A stretch of DNA of 64,000 nucleotides from a bacterium (GTDB taxonomy: Bacteria > Cyanobacteriota > Vampirovibrionia > Obscuribacterales > Obscuribacteraceae): contig JAGOSY010000007.1 of the NCBI GenBank assembly GCA_018062085.1, forward strand, positions 124,001 to 188,000. Reading direction: 5' to 3'. The position numbers and the translations under genes were made by a program. Position 1 is the stretch's first letter, and the number at the start of each line of letters is the position of its first letter. A model generated the notes under the pieces. The model searched no databases. It worked only from the letters and a program-made list of their open reading frames with translations, and was not told the DNA's origin. Positions 36,801 to 45,389 of this stretch are shown one piece after another.

Positions 36801-39800
36801 AAGTACAAAGGGCGACTGCCCAGGTAATTGATTGAATGAGCGTACTTCCCAGCGTGCCGCTTTGCTTTCACCAGGAGCTAGAATTGGTTTTACATCAAAG
36901 CCTTCTTTGCGATAGAACTCAATAAAGGCTTTTTCTCCTTCTGGTGATTTTGCCTCGAAATTGATTTTGCCACCTCTGCCGTGGCGCAGTGATGCCAGTA
37001 GGCCCTGGCCAATTGCTAGACTTGTGGAAATGCCGAAGGAGACACCGGTGTTGCCTTCATGCAACATGCTTTTCAATTGCTCTGGCGTCACTGCTTCAAT
37101 GCCTTTTTCAAGCGACATTTGAGCGGCAGTAAAGCCGGAGTTTATTAGGACCTCTTTTCCGAGGTTTTTCATGTAGTCACGCATGAAGTGCGCGGCGGTG
37201 CTATCGCCTTGTGCCATCAAGGCGGCGCGCTCCGATTGGGCGGCCAGCTGAGCCATCGATTTGCCTTCTCCGACTATTAGCTGTTTCATAGACTCAGTCG
37301 AAAGTGTTTTTGTGGAGAAACCAGAAAGTGCATATTTAGCTAGACCCATGGTGCCCAGTGCCAAGGCTGTATCAAACACTACTTGTCCGGCATAAGGTCC
37401 AGCTACTTCGGTGGCGAGTGTTTTGACGTTTTCCCAACTATCTCGCTCGCCAATTTTTGCAGACCAAGCCCCTGCTTTGGAGCGCTCGCCATAAACTCCA
37501 AAGCCGCTGTAGCCTAGGTTTGAGTTGACTTGATAGAGACCTTCTTTGGTCAGTTCAGAAGCGGCTAAGCCGGCAACTGAAGCCCATGCTGCCACTGCTA
37601 GTGGTGAGCTGACACCAAAAGTGGCACAGGCCGCGACAGTGGCAGCTACTGCAACTACTGTGGCGGCGATTACTGGTCCGTTAGTTTTGGCCCAGTTGGC
37701 AAAGGTGTCAGGTTTAAAGTTTGGATCTGTGACTTTATCAATTAGGGTTTTGAGTTGGCTATTGACATTTTTATCAGGGTTGAAGTTGACCGAGGGCTCG
37801 GGGTTGAGCATGTCGTGCATTTGTTTGTAGGTGGCAATTCTAGCGTTTAGTCCTGCGAGTGCCTCAGGGTTAGAATCTGCCTTGTTAGCCTTCATTCGGT
37901 CGGCAACTTCTTGCATACTGGTGATGCGTTCGCGTACATCAGCCAATTCTTCTTTTGTGACGCTATTCATAGCATTCTTAAGCATTGCTGCTTTGTCTTG
38001 GGCCGAGGCAACGAAGGTATCGAATTTAGTGCCCTTCTGTGCAGCATCAACCATCGCTGATAATTCTGGCAGAGCCTGGTTGAAGGTTTTACTAACCTTG
38101 TCTAGCCCGCGGAAGGCGTCATCATCGCTTAGTCTGTGCAGGGCATGGGCGCGCATAGCAGCGGTGTCGGCAAACTCTGCTGTATAGGTAAATCCTTCTG
38201 GTGCCCTTACCTGTTTGTATTTGATATCTTCGAGGGTTTTTAGCGCTTCTTTGAAGCCCTTTGAGCCACTATCATAATTTGGTACTGTGTCAAATTGGCC
38301 CATCGAAGCGTCTTTTAGTCTTCCTAAGGCGCTGCGACCAACCTGCTGACCGTCTGATGCCACTAAATCGCGCCAAACTGTTGGTGCCAGCTTTTGTAGC
38401 ATGGCACCATGCTCTTGCCACATACTTAAGGCTAGTTGGTCTGCCTCTTTTTGTCGACCTTTGTTTTCTAAATCAGTGTGATTGCCGATTTGCATTGCTA
38501 GATCTAGAACGTGTTTCTTTTGCCCGACTTCTGACAATTCTTGTGCTTTAAGTTCGGATTTTATATTTAATACAGGCAGCTGTTTGACAAGACTAACTTG
38601 CTTCTCTTCAAACTTGTCGATGGTATCATCGCCAAAAACTGAAGTTATGCGGCGTCCGAACGATACTCCCTCTTTTGTATGGTCTGAAAGTAAAGCCAAA
38701 TTGTGCGACTGCTCACGGCGCAATGTGGTGTGCTCTTTTGTTAAGTCGGCGACTTCTTTGCTGGCGACAAGACTTAGGCTGGCCAGCTGTTTTGGCAGAT
38801 CTTCAAGTAGTGCTTTGTTGCGCGATTCTGCCAAAGTGGCGTTGAGCATTTGACCGGCCACTTGAGCTTTGTCTACTGGCTCTTGGTTGCCTGTGACTTT
38901 TAGACGCAAGTCTGGAGGTAGTGAGTTAACTAGATCTATATTGCTAGCTACTCGTTTCAATACCTCTTCACCGCTGCTCTCTTTACTGGTGTAATTGCTA
39001 ACGATGCGATCAGCCTTAACAAAAAGAGCATCAGGGTTTTCTGCGGGAACGCCCCAATCTTGCAGTATGCCAGCTGGGGGCCGCTTGAGGCCAGCGTCGT
39101 AGACAATGCGACTGATTTCTTTGCTCAGGCTAATGTCAAATGGTCGGCCTTCTGCATAGTTAAGTAAGGCTTCTCTGAGATCTCGTGGTTCTCTGGTTTT
39201 GCCACTGCTATCGATGATACTTTGCTGCTCGCCTTTTGCCTCGTCTAGGTTTGGCCAAGCGTTGTCTTTAAAGGCTTTGTAAGCTATTTCTCTAGGACCT
39301 TCCCTGCCAGGTCTAGCATTGTCTGCCATTGATACAACGCGCAGCAGCGCTTTGCCCGCCTGAGCCTGAAACTCTATGGCCGCTTCACCGTTGATACCTA
39401 GCTTAGAAAGGCTTTCTTGACCACTTTTGCCGCCAAATAAGGCGATTGCTTTGACTTGCGCGCTATCAAGACTCTGGCCCAAAGAACCCATTGCCTTGAG
39501 GGCGCTAAGCCGTTCGCTATTCGCTTTTGCATCAGTTTCTTTGCTAGTGAGCTTTGCTTCTAGTGCAGTTGCTAGCTCACGGCGCTGCTCCTGAGGTACA
39601 TCTGGGGCGCTCTTGCGCAAGCCACTGATCATAGTTGGGGTCAAATGGTCTTGGACAAGCTTAATATCCGATTGATTCCAGTGCTTTGCCATCGACATCA
39701 GGCCAGCCACAGCACTCGTGTGAGACTTGTTGGCACTAGGGTCTGTTTCTTTCGAATCACGTAAATTTTCTATGCCTTTGTGGAGAACGCTGCGCACTTT

Positions 39801-42800
39801 CTCTATTGGTGCATTTTCAACTTTTGCGGCTATGGCACCAAGAGTTGACAATAGTTGATTTTTGTCACCGGTCTTGTCGTATACAGCGATTAGCGAGTCG
39901 ATAACTTTTTCTTGTTTGTCCGCTTGTTCACTTATTGCCGTAAGTATGTTTTTGGCTTTGTCTGCAATTGGATCTTTAGCTCTGTATATTGGTTTTTCGT
40001 CTTGACCTTGACCTACATAAGAAAGTGGATTGGCGATGCTGTTATCATCTGCTGCACCACTGGTGATTCCGGCTAAAATTGAGAGACTTGCATCGTCGCC
40101 AAGACGTGCCCACTGCGCTAGTGAGTCGAAATGCTTTGCTAAGATAGGATCACTAGCGCTTCCTTCTATATAAAGAGAACTTAGGTGATTTGCCCCGGGC
40201 AGTTCATGGCGGATTGTACTAAAAATACTTTCCATGACATTGCTGCGCGATGGTCCATCAATGGCCTTTGTCAGTGCCGACTCGATAGCAGCGGCGACTT
40301 TGCTTGATGCCATTGGCTTATCGGCACTGTTATTTTTATCATTGTTATTGGCACTGCTGCTCGTTTCTCTTTCTGCTCTTGCCTGCACAAGAGCGACCGC
40401 GAGTGTGCCAGCTTCTTCGACTGAGAGTTTCTTGCCTTTTTCTTCACTGCCCTGAGGCAGTGCTTGTTCAAGCCCCTCAATTGCTTTCAGCATTAGCTGT
40501 TCGGCTTCTGCTGCAGGCAGACCCTTTAAATTGGCAATGTATGTGGGTTTGTCAGCGGTTTTGCCAAACCCAGCGGTCTCGAAGACGGCCTTGCCTTGCG
40601 TATCGCTTCGGCCAAGCAATGTTGCAGCCAGGCTGGCGCGGGCAAAGCCATCGCCATTGTTGGCCGCCATATTCAATTCGGCAATTGCTTTTTCAGCTTT
40701 AGGTAGATCTTTGTTTGAAGCTGCTAGGGAAAGCTGGCTGACGTTTTGAGCCGAAGATGTCCATTTTAGCCATTCTTGTGCGTTTAGATTGTTCTTGTCT
40801 TGTTTGATCTCTTCTTCAAGTTGTTGACGCGCTGCTGTGAGCGCCTCGAGTGACGAATCGGGCCCCAAATTGCGAACTATGCGATTGGCACGGTAGTCGT
40901 TTAGTTCGCGCTCACCAGTTGGTAGGTGCGTTGTTATGTCTGAAAGTACCTGGCTATCTCCGCTTTCTAAACGCTTGGTCAGGTCTTCTAGGTTGAACTG
41001 ATTATTGTCGCCGCGCAAATTATTGAGATATCGATGGGCCAGATTGTGGTTGCCGTCATAGGCCATTTTCTGCAAGTCTTTGAGAGCTGTCGCTACTTGA
41101 AGATGGCCGTCTTTTGCGTCAGTTTGCGCAGCCTTATTGATGGCCTCATGCACTTTCTTGACAGCATCAATTGACTCTAGGTTGAGGCGCACGCTTTCGA
41201 AGGCGTAGTCGTTAAAATGTTTTAGACGTTTGTCACTGGTTTCGAGTAAATTATTTAGAGCCTCTTGTCGCTGCTCGCTCGATTGATTGCGTTTACTAAA
41301 ATTGGCTAGAGCTTGGTCGGCGCTATCAAAGTTGGCCTTGGAGAACTTTCGAGCTTCCTCACGCGCTGTCTCTAAGGCTACTGGATCGGCAAAGGCTTTT
41401 AGCAGGTCTTCAGCTTTGACTATTTTTAGTTCTTGGGACAGCTTTAGTGAGGGCTCTAAGGCCCGGTGTATAGCCTCTACTACCTCTGGCTTTTGTAAGT
41501 TTTCTTTGAAAGTTTTTTCGTTGCCCTTTTTTAGCGCTTGCAACATCTCTTGGCCTGCCTGGTCGCCGTTGAGTGAGCGCATAATACCATCGGCAGTGCT
41601 GTTGCCCTGGCGAGCTAGTCTATCTATTTTTCGCAAGGCCGCTGCTGCTCTTTCGGGATTATCTAGCGCCTCCGCTAGCTCTTTGGCGTCTCTAGTGCCA
41701 TGGGCGAACTCAACTACACGGCGATTTTCTTGGCCGCTGCCGGATAGATATTTGCTCACCATTTTTGCCGTTGAATCTGGCTCACTATCTACTTGCTCTA
41801 GTTGTGATAGAGCATCTCGATTGGTATTATTATTGTTCCTGCTATTATTGCTTGCCTCACCAGTGGCGGTGCCTCGGACCGCTTGGTCTAGAACTTTTGT
41901 AGCTAATTCTGTTTGAGCTTTTTCTTCAGATGCTGCCTCTCTGCGAGCTTGGTCGATTTCTGCTTTGCTGACACCCATTGCCGGGGCGTGATCTAGCAGA
42001 TCTGAGATTCCGCTTTGGCGCTTCTTGTCTCCTAACTCCATAATTGCTAGGTCGTTTAGCGCCTGCTGTTGATCTTCGATGGCTTTTTGCTGCGCCACTG
42101 GGTCTTGCGCCTGGTTAATTCTGCGATTGGCGTCGGCCAATTTAAGCGAGCCATCAAATAAAGACAGCTCTGTCAATCTTTGCATGGCACTGAGGTTGCC
42201 TTGCTGTACCTCTCTTCTCAATCCATCGAGGGCTGCTTGTCGAGCGTTTTGGTCTCCGCTCAGATAATGGCGGGTGAGAATATCGTTGCGGGTATGAACA
42301 TCGTCTTTGTGCACATGGGAGAGGTCTCGCAAGTCTGCGCTGCCTGGTGGTACGCGAAGGATGGCCGGGGAATCTATTTTTTCTTTGACATTGTCTGGAA
42401 TATTGGGATTTTTGAAGAAATCTTGGTAAATTTTTTCGGTAGATGCCGTTGGTGTTGTGTCCCTTGGAGCTGTCGAGTAACCCTGACTACTTTGCCAGTC
42501 TCTCAAATTGGATTGTAGGTCGGTCAATGCCCGTCCGCCTGGCTGAGATAGCTGTTGCACTAAATTGTGGGCATCAGCTTTGGAGTGGACACCGATGGCG
42601 TTGAGCATTGCGGCAGCTGGTTGGTTACCGCTTTGTTCTAGCTTTAAGGCCATGTTAAGGCTTTTTTCTAGTCGATTGGGATGGCCGGCATTTTGGATGG
42701 TTTCATCAATTGCTGAAGCTGTGTCAAGGGCTTGGGCCAGATGCATCAACGGTGCCTGCTCTCTTCGTGCCTCTGGGCTGAGAGTGTAGTTGGCAATTGT

Positions 42801-43529
42801 TAGATCAATTAACGCTTTAGTTTTCGCTTCTGCACCGGCAGGGTTTAAAACTTGGGTAAATGATTTCTCGGCCGCGGCCGATACAGCGTCGTCGCCGCCT
42901 TGGGCTGCGGTACGTGCCCATTTAACTTGGGCGTCCCTAAGTGGATTATGGCCATCTTTGCCGTTGGCATAGTTATCGAGAATGAACTCTGCAGTGTTTC
43001 CGGGTTTCGCCAATTTTGCCAGTTCAGTCAGCCCCCGTTGACTGAGGGGGATATCGTCGGCACTGGCGCCTTTCTGCAATTTTGACATTGCTTCTACTAG
43101 CTGCAGCGCTGCTAGAGCCGATTTGGCTTCATTGCTTTTACTTCCGATTGCTTCGTGTCCAAGTTGTAAAAGCGCTCTCTCAGCGGCTTTCTGGTCGCCG
43201 GCTTCTTGCCGTTCAAAGTACTGCTGTACAAGTGGGTTCTTGCTCTGCGGCTTACCGCTGGCGCTATCGATTTGCAGTATGTTTTCTAGGTCTTTGCCTA
43301 AGAGTTTTTTTGCCAGACCAAGATGCTCACTTGTGGCTGACTCTTGAGGGGTATTATTCGTCTCATTTCTCGATATGAGAAAACCAAGATCTAGACCGCG
43401 GTTGGCTTCAGTCAGAAGACGCTGTGAAGCCTTATCATTGTTCTGCTCTGAGTCATCGTCAGCTCTAGGAGAGAAATTTTCTTGTCGCGATGAAGGCGAC
43501 TCGCCCGATTCTCTTCCTACTCTGGACAC
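33849..43529 (-). CDS. Giant (3226-residue) helical protein of unknown function
   Basis: The longest gene here. There is no signal peptide; the N-terminus is polar. Residues about 50-1900 are almost all helical, with recurring degenerate units of the form ALxxLxxxAxxGNxxAxxxL (for example LDGLRREVQQGNLSAMQRL, KIDRLARQGNSTADGIM, IAELNMAANNGDGFARASL), resembling a HEAT- or Sel1-like solenoid. A hydrophobic Ala/Val-rich block lies at about 1945-1990, with more near 2055 and 2160. The second half is again helical; the last 80 residues are Gly-rich with strands. No catalytic motif was seen. GTG start with GAGG about 9 nt upstream. A scaffold or secreted effector are equally possible. Confidence 0.85.
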   Translation of the reverse strand: MSRVGRESGESPSSRQENFSPRADDDSEQNNDKASQRLLTEANRGLDLGFLISRNETNNTPQESATSEHLGLAKKLLGKDLENILQIDSASGKPQSKNPLVQQYFERQEAGDQKAAERALLQLGHEAIGSKSNEAKSALAALQLVEAMSKLQKGASADDIPLSQRGLTELAKLAKPGNTAEFILDNYANGKDGHNPLRDAQVKWARTAAQGGDDAVSAAAEKSFTQVLNPAGAEAKTKALIDLTIANYTLSPEARREQAPLMHLAQALDTASAIDETIQNAGHPNRLEKSLNMALKLEQSGNQPAAAMLNAIGVHSKADAHNLVQQLSQPGGRALTDLQSNLRDWQSSQGYSTAPRDTTPTASTEKIYQDFFKNPNIPDNVKEKIDSPAILRVPPGSADLRDLSHVHKDDVHTRNDILTRHYLSGDQNARQAALDGLRREVQQGNLSAMQRLTELSLFDGSLKLADANRRINQAQDPVAQQKAIEDQQQALNDLAIMELGDKKRQSGISDLLDHAPAMGVSKAEIDQARREAASEEKAQTELATKVLDQAVRGTATGEASNNSRNNNNTNRDALSQLEQVDSEPDSTAKMVSKYLSGSGQENRRVVEFAHGTRDAKELAEALDNPERAAAALRKIDRLARQGNSTADGIMRSLNGDQAGQEMLQALKKGNEKTFKENLQKPEVVEAIHRALEPSLKLSQELKIVKAEDLLKAFADPVALETAREEARKFSKANFDSADQALANFSKRNQSSEQRQEALNNLLETSDKRLKHFNDYAFESVRLNLESIDAVKKVHEAINKAAQTDAKDGHLQVATALKDLQKMAYDGNHNLAHRYLNNLRGDNNQFNLEDLTKRLESGDSQVLSDITTHLPTGERELNDYRANRIVRNLGPDSSLEALTAARQQLEEEIKQDKNNLNAQEWLKWTSSAQNVSQLSLAASNKDLPKAEKAIAELNMAANNGDGFARASLAATLLGRSDTQGKAVFETAGFGKTADKPTYIANLKGLPAAEAEQLMLKAIEGLEQALPQGSEEKGKKLSVEEAGTLAVALVQARAERETSSSANNNDKNNSADKPMASSKVAAAIESALTKAIDGPSRSNVMESIFSTIRHELPGANHLSSLYIEGSASDPILAKHFDSLAQWARLGDDASLSILAGITSGAADDNSIANPLSYVGQGQDEKPIYRAKDPIADKAKNILTAISEQADKQEKVIDSLIAVYDKTGDKNQLLSTLGAIAAKVENAPIEKVRSVLHKGIENLRDSKETDPSANKSHTSAVAGLMSMAKHWNQSDIKLVQDHLTPTMISGLRKSAPDVPQEQRRELATALEAKLTSKETDAKANSERLSALKAMGSLGQSLDSAQVKAIALFGGKSGQESLSKLGINGEAAIEFQAQAGKALLRVVSMADNARPGREGPREIAYKAFKDNAWPNLDEAKGEQQSIIDSSGKTREPRDLREALLNYAEGRPFDISLSKEISRIVYDAGLKRPPAGILQDWGVPAENPDALFVKADRIVSNYTSKESSGEEVLKRVASNIDLVNSLPPDLRLKVTGNQEPVDKAQVAGQMLNATLAESRNKALLEDLPKQLASLSLVASKEVADLTKEHTTLRREQSHNLALLSDHTKEGVSFGRRITSVFGDDTIDKFEEKQVSLVKQLPVLNIKSELKAQELSEVGQKKHVLDLAMQIGNHTDLENKGRQKEADQLALSMWQEHGAMLQKLAPTVWRDLVASDGQQVGRSALGRLKDASMGQFDTVPNYDSGSKGFKEALKTLEDIKYKQVRAPEGFTYTAEFADTAAMRAHALHRLSDDDAFRGLDKVSKTFNQALPELSAMVDAAQKGTKFDTFVASAQDKAAMLKNAMNSVTKEELADVRERITSMQEVADRMKANKADSNPEALAGLNARIATYKQMHDMLNPEPSVNFNPDKNVNSQLKTLIDKVTDPNFKPDTFANWAKTNGPVIAATVVAVAATVAACATFGVSSPLAVAAWASVAGLAASELTKEGLYQVNSNLGYSGFGVYGERSKAGAWSAKIGERDSWENVKTLATEVAGPYAGQVVFDTALALGTMGLAKYALSGFSTKTLSTESMKQLIVGEGKSMAQLAAQSERAALMAQGDSTAAHFMRDYMKNLGKEVLINSGFTAAQMSLEKGIEAVTPEQLKSMLHEGNTGVSFGISTSLAIGQGLLASLRHGRGGKINFEAKSPEGEKAFIEFYRKEGFDVKPILAPGESKAARWEVRSFNQLPGQSPFVLERGTGLPEKDLFPGGAKTVAKLEGAKKLELPIEVEAHGEKWRQTEAGQKMIGELEHYSEAFMKGDFQKALAIATDKSSGPANYEIKKHPVEISLEALSNPSNADKNLVNALKDMGDVSKASRREGKLLAELPQPILEIETNVKVDLFDSSAKTIDGKALSAEQQKKLADFKASDSGQRILQEMAINSMEERIHLRQLEMDGKVVSPSYVKFIADSPNPSPDQLNALRGKYDNAHSESGGRSAATMEQEAILALHDSDPQRWNAKNLRHHFGNQHADVREPLFKWLENQQALPAVHPTAEIVAACNHITSRQNRTKGLLTAPEAQETAALASKTLGELLLSSKVHPDTAMDIADAMMIMARENITVTPEAVKSLSQLPPGDLPGLTKEHLHTLINALKYKMVDGVALAKGIPNAAEYFAALAPNVTAVSEVVSAAKGHRPAALIDELASLQVDQIKALGGLYKNKQISDKSLSSAVELINGKTLDSRLSKIISHEEVTQLLSQPGKGTKTFEAIMLAESLQQTHNTNRSPDIVRSLLTVEPNTAMHIAETFGNAVVQSKHIEKFIDSVKLLDSRSSELSAMNLTRLAQNKDRYSEIAGTIFSDHSPQTLKHILDIAANTDANKTLLSEISAYRESSAGQAKLIDAIMQKSSSVLAKSPTTLERLETLKAIKNVELNSNEMNLLTSKLQTQQLSPTDVTRFTKLNINGKKVAAELFDSTMPALKNERIFELAEAANAKPIELKKINSLIARLDPSDQQAISEHLFNQREKAATIHQRLASLRHLEDFIFTQKHQLNQDHIGKIAQNCTEATGTQLEYFAHHLPELLANTKIDGTTLTLASSPEILALGSGGGEKVEAIRKRIDLGEITDVKSAEEALIGLRSEKPILTVMADKVVLAEQHGSLGYREGGTNNENGTQMRGTLGLPAYANSGQLRAVYNMMNEPYYARDLAGNKFAGVIEFGSNGRATQSIPLNKVKKMGWLLILD

Positions 43530-43588
43530 GCTGCATCCTCACCATTGTCTTTTTTTTTAGCCCAGATTAGGTCAGCTCCAAACGTCCT

Positions 43589-43795
43589 TTAGGCTTCTCT
43601 ATAGCCAAATGTGGCGGCTCTTTCTAGTAGGTCTTTGAACCATTCGACCTCAGCCTGGGATGGCTCGATTGGTTGGTGGCCAGAGACGTTTTTGCTGGCG
43701 CACGCGGCAAAGGGAGATGAAGCCTTCGTTTCTAAGGTTTCACAGCCTTCAATGTGAAAGTCGCCAATCATAGAAAGAACCGCATTTTGCAGCAT
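43589..43795 (-). CDS. Small hypothetical protein
   Basis: No family recognised. The frame is open from a TTG at 43924 (111 residues), but that start abuts an upstream terminator and lacks a ribosome site. The ATG at 43795 has GAGG about 9 nt upstream and gives a 68-residue protein, MLQNAVLSMIGDFHIEGCET onward. It has three Cys residues and an amphipathic C-terminal helix (VEWFKDLLERAATFGY). Probably soluble. It lies between the Cys-rich small gene and the giant gene on the same strand. Confidence 0.5.
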   Translation of the reverse strand: MLQNAVLSMIGDFHIEGCETLETKASSPFAACASKNVSGHQPIEPSQAEVEWFKDLLERAATFGYREA

Positions 43796-43922
43796 GGTAA
43801 GTGGCCTCAAAGGGGGGGTGATTTCAAGATACTTGGCAATTGTTGCAACATTATTGCAAGCCCGATGTTTTTGAAGCCTGGTATAAGATTTGAGCATTAG
43901 TCTAAATTTCATTGGCCAGTGC

Positions 43923-43959
43923 AAAAAAAATAGAGCAAGCGCTCGAGCCTGCTCTATTT
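43923..43959 (-). terminator. Intrinsic terminator downstream of the Cys-rich small gene
   Basis: Read on the minus strand, AAATAGAGCAGGC pairs with the complementary arm GCTTGCTCTATTT (13 bp with one G-U), around a short TCGA-containing loop, and runs into eight T. It sits 40 nt beyond the stop codon at 43999. Confidence 0.85.
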
Positions 43960-43998
43960 CTTAACTTCTAAAATGCTTAGGTTTGTCCCTAAGTTAGA

Positions 43999-44160
43999 TT
44001 AATCCGTCGATTTATCAGAGCTAGAATCTGATTCAGCAGACTTGTCTTTGTTTTCAGCCTCAGTTTTACCAAAGTCACCAAGAATTGTTTTAGCTGGGCA
44101 GAATTTTACTAACGGGCAACCTGTGCAGTGCACCATCATCGCTATGGGACAAAGTGTCAT
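43999..44160 (-). CDS. Small cysteine-rich protein
   Basis: A 53-residue protein starting MTLCPIAMMVHCTGCPLVKF. AAGGAG lies 7 nt before this ATG, and a strong terminator follows the stop, so this is a compact single-gene transcript despite its size. The four Cys (C4, C12, C15, C21; spacing C-x7-C-x2-C-x5-C) are in a hydrophobic, Pro-containing context and could hold a metal or Fe-S centre. The tail is acidic and Lys/Ser-rich. No family is recognised. An in-frame ATG at 44202 exists but lacks a ribosome site. Confidence 0.7.
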   Translation of the reverse strand: MTLCPIAMMVHCTGCPLVKFCPAKTILGDFGKTEAENKDKSAESDSSSDKSTD

Positions 44161-44357
44161 AGTTCGCTCCTTGGGGTTTTCCGCTATAGTGGTATCATGC
44201 AATGGTTTCCCTATTGCTCAAGATACTATGGTTGCGCTTTCTTTGAGTTCCTGCTCAATGCCCTAGAACTCCGCTTGGTCTTCGAAGCGGGGCGTTTCTA
44301 CTCATCAGTTTTGGTATTTATCGGACCGATTTTTGCCTAAAAATGCCTTTTGGAAAA

Positions 44358-45371
44358 CTATCGCCCTTCTTTGATGATGCGTTGCCAAATGCGATCTATG
44401 GCCTGGCGCAGTTCAGGTGAGACTTGTGTTCGTTGCCAATCTAAGTATTCTTTGGCTGGGCTACCCATTATCAAAATGTCTTGCTCTGCCATCTTTCTTA
44501 CAATTGGGTCAGGATCTAATAATTTAGTTGATTGACAGATGGGGCGCATGCCTTCTTGCAAATTCGATTCATGCTTAATATCGCTCACAGCACCTTGGCC
44601 ATCAACGACCATGTTGACGCTAAGGGTGCCTGAATTGCCCCCTTGGGGAACGACATTTAGTTTGCCTCCGGCATGGGTGGCAGCGCCGGTTCTTCTGGCA
44701 TAGAGAGAATTGGCCTCAGTCTCAAACCTGAACATGCCATCTTGATGTAACTCTTTTACAAGAACCAAAGCCGCTTTGACGGCTTGCATTGCTTTCTCGT
44801 CTGATTGTATGCGGGGAAGTTTGGCAATTAGAAACTGTTTGTACCGCCCTTTATTTGTGTCGGTGATTAAAGTGAGATCTTTAGCCTCTTTGCTAATCAC
44901 GAAAATATTGTTGTTGCCTAGTGGCTGCGGCGTTTCCATCGCTACTGGCCATTGAGGAAATCTAAGAACATAGAATACCGAAGTGGGAAACAAGCTTTTA
45001 AGGGCATCACTCTCGATATAGTTGACGCTTCCGCGGGCAAGTATAGGCCTGTCTTTGGGAATCTTTAGTGTGCTTATATACTTCTGTATTTGCACTCTGG
45101 GATCGACTGAAAATCCTACCTGGGCCACACGTTCTTTCTCTTGTTGTGAGCGTTGAGCGGGCGGCAATTCGTCTTTTATCTTCTCTCGTCTGCTGCTACC
45201 GCCTTTGTCTGGATATACGACACCAGTACTACTTGCAGAGACTCCACCTCCTTCATCAGTTGAGCTTTCAACTGGCAAACTTTGAGGTTGCCCTAAGCTG
45301 GCTGGCGTCATTGCCAAACTGTTCAATGCGATTAGTGCTATTCCTGCAGAATAGATGCGAAGAACTTTCAT
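44358..45371 (-). CDS. Secreted hypothetical protein, possible TonB-C-like domain
   Basis: A signal peptide (about 1-27) precedes a Gly/Ser-rich acidic linker. At about 95-220 a mixed alpha/beta region is seen, and at about 235-275 strands of the form TLSVNMVVDGQGAVSDIKHE recall TonB C-terminal domains. The tail is helical. The gene begins 18 nt after the stop of the first serpin on the same strand, so it is likely co-transcribed. Function unknown. Confidence 0.7.
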   Translation of the reverse strand: MKVLRIYSAGIALIALNSLAMTPASLGQPQSLPVESSTDEGGGVSASSTGVVYPDKGGSSRREKIKDELPPAQRSQQEKERVAQVGFSVDPRVQIQKYISTLKIPKDRPILARGSVNYIESDALKSLFPTSVFYVLRFPQWPVAMETPQPLGNNNIFVISKEAKDLTLITDTNKGRYKQFLIAKLPRIQSDEKAMQAVKAALVLVKELHQDGMFRFETEANSLYARRTGAATHAGGKLNVVPQGGNSGTLSVNMVVDGQGAVSDIKHESNLQEGMRPICQSTKLLDPDPIVRKMAEQDILIMGSPAKEYLDWQRTQVSPELRQAIDRIWQRIIKEGR

Positions 45372-45389
45372 ATAACAACCTATTACATC

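Noticed and set aside
41287..41916. 209-codon plus-strand ORF inside the giant gene
   Set aside because: It is antisense to the 3226-residue frame, has no ribosome site, and its Ser/Ala/Leu-rich product looks like a shadow of the real codon usage. The same holds for the other plus-strand ORFs in 33849-43529.
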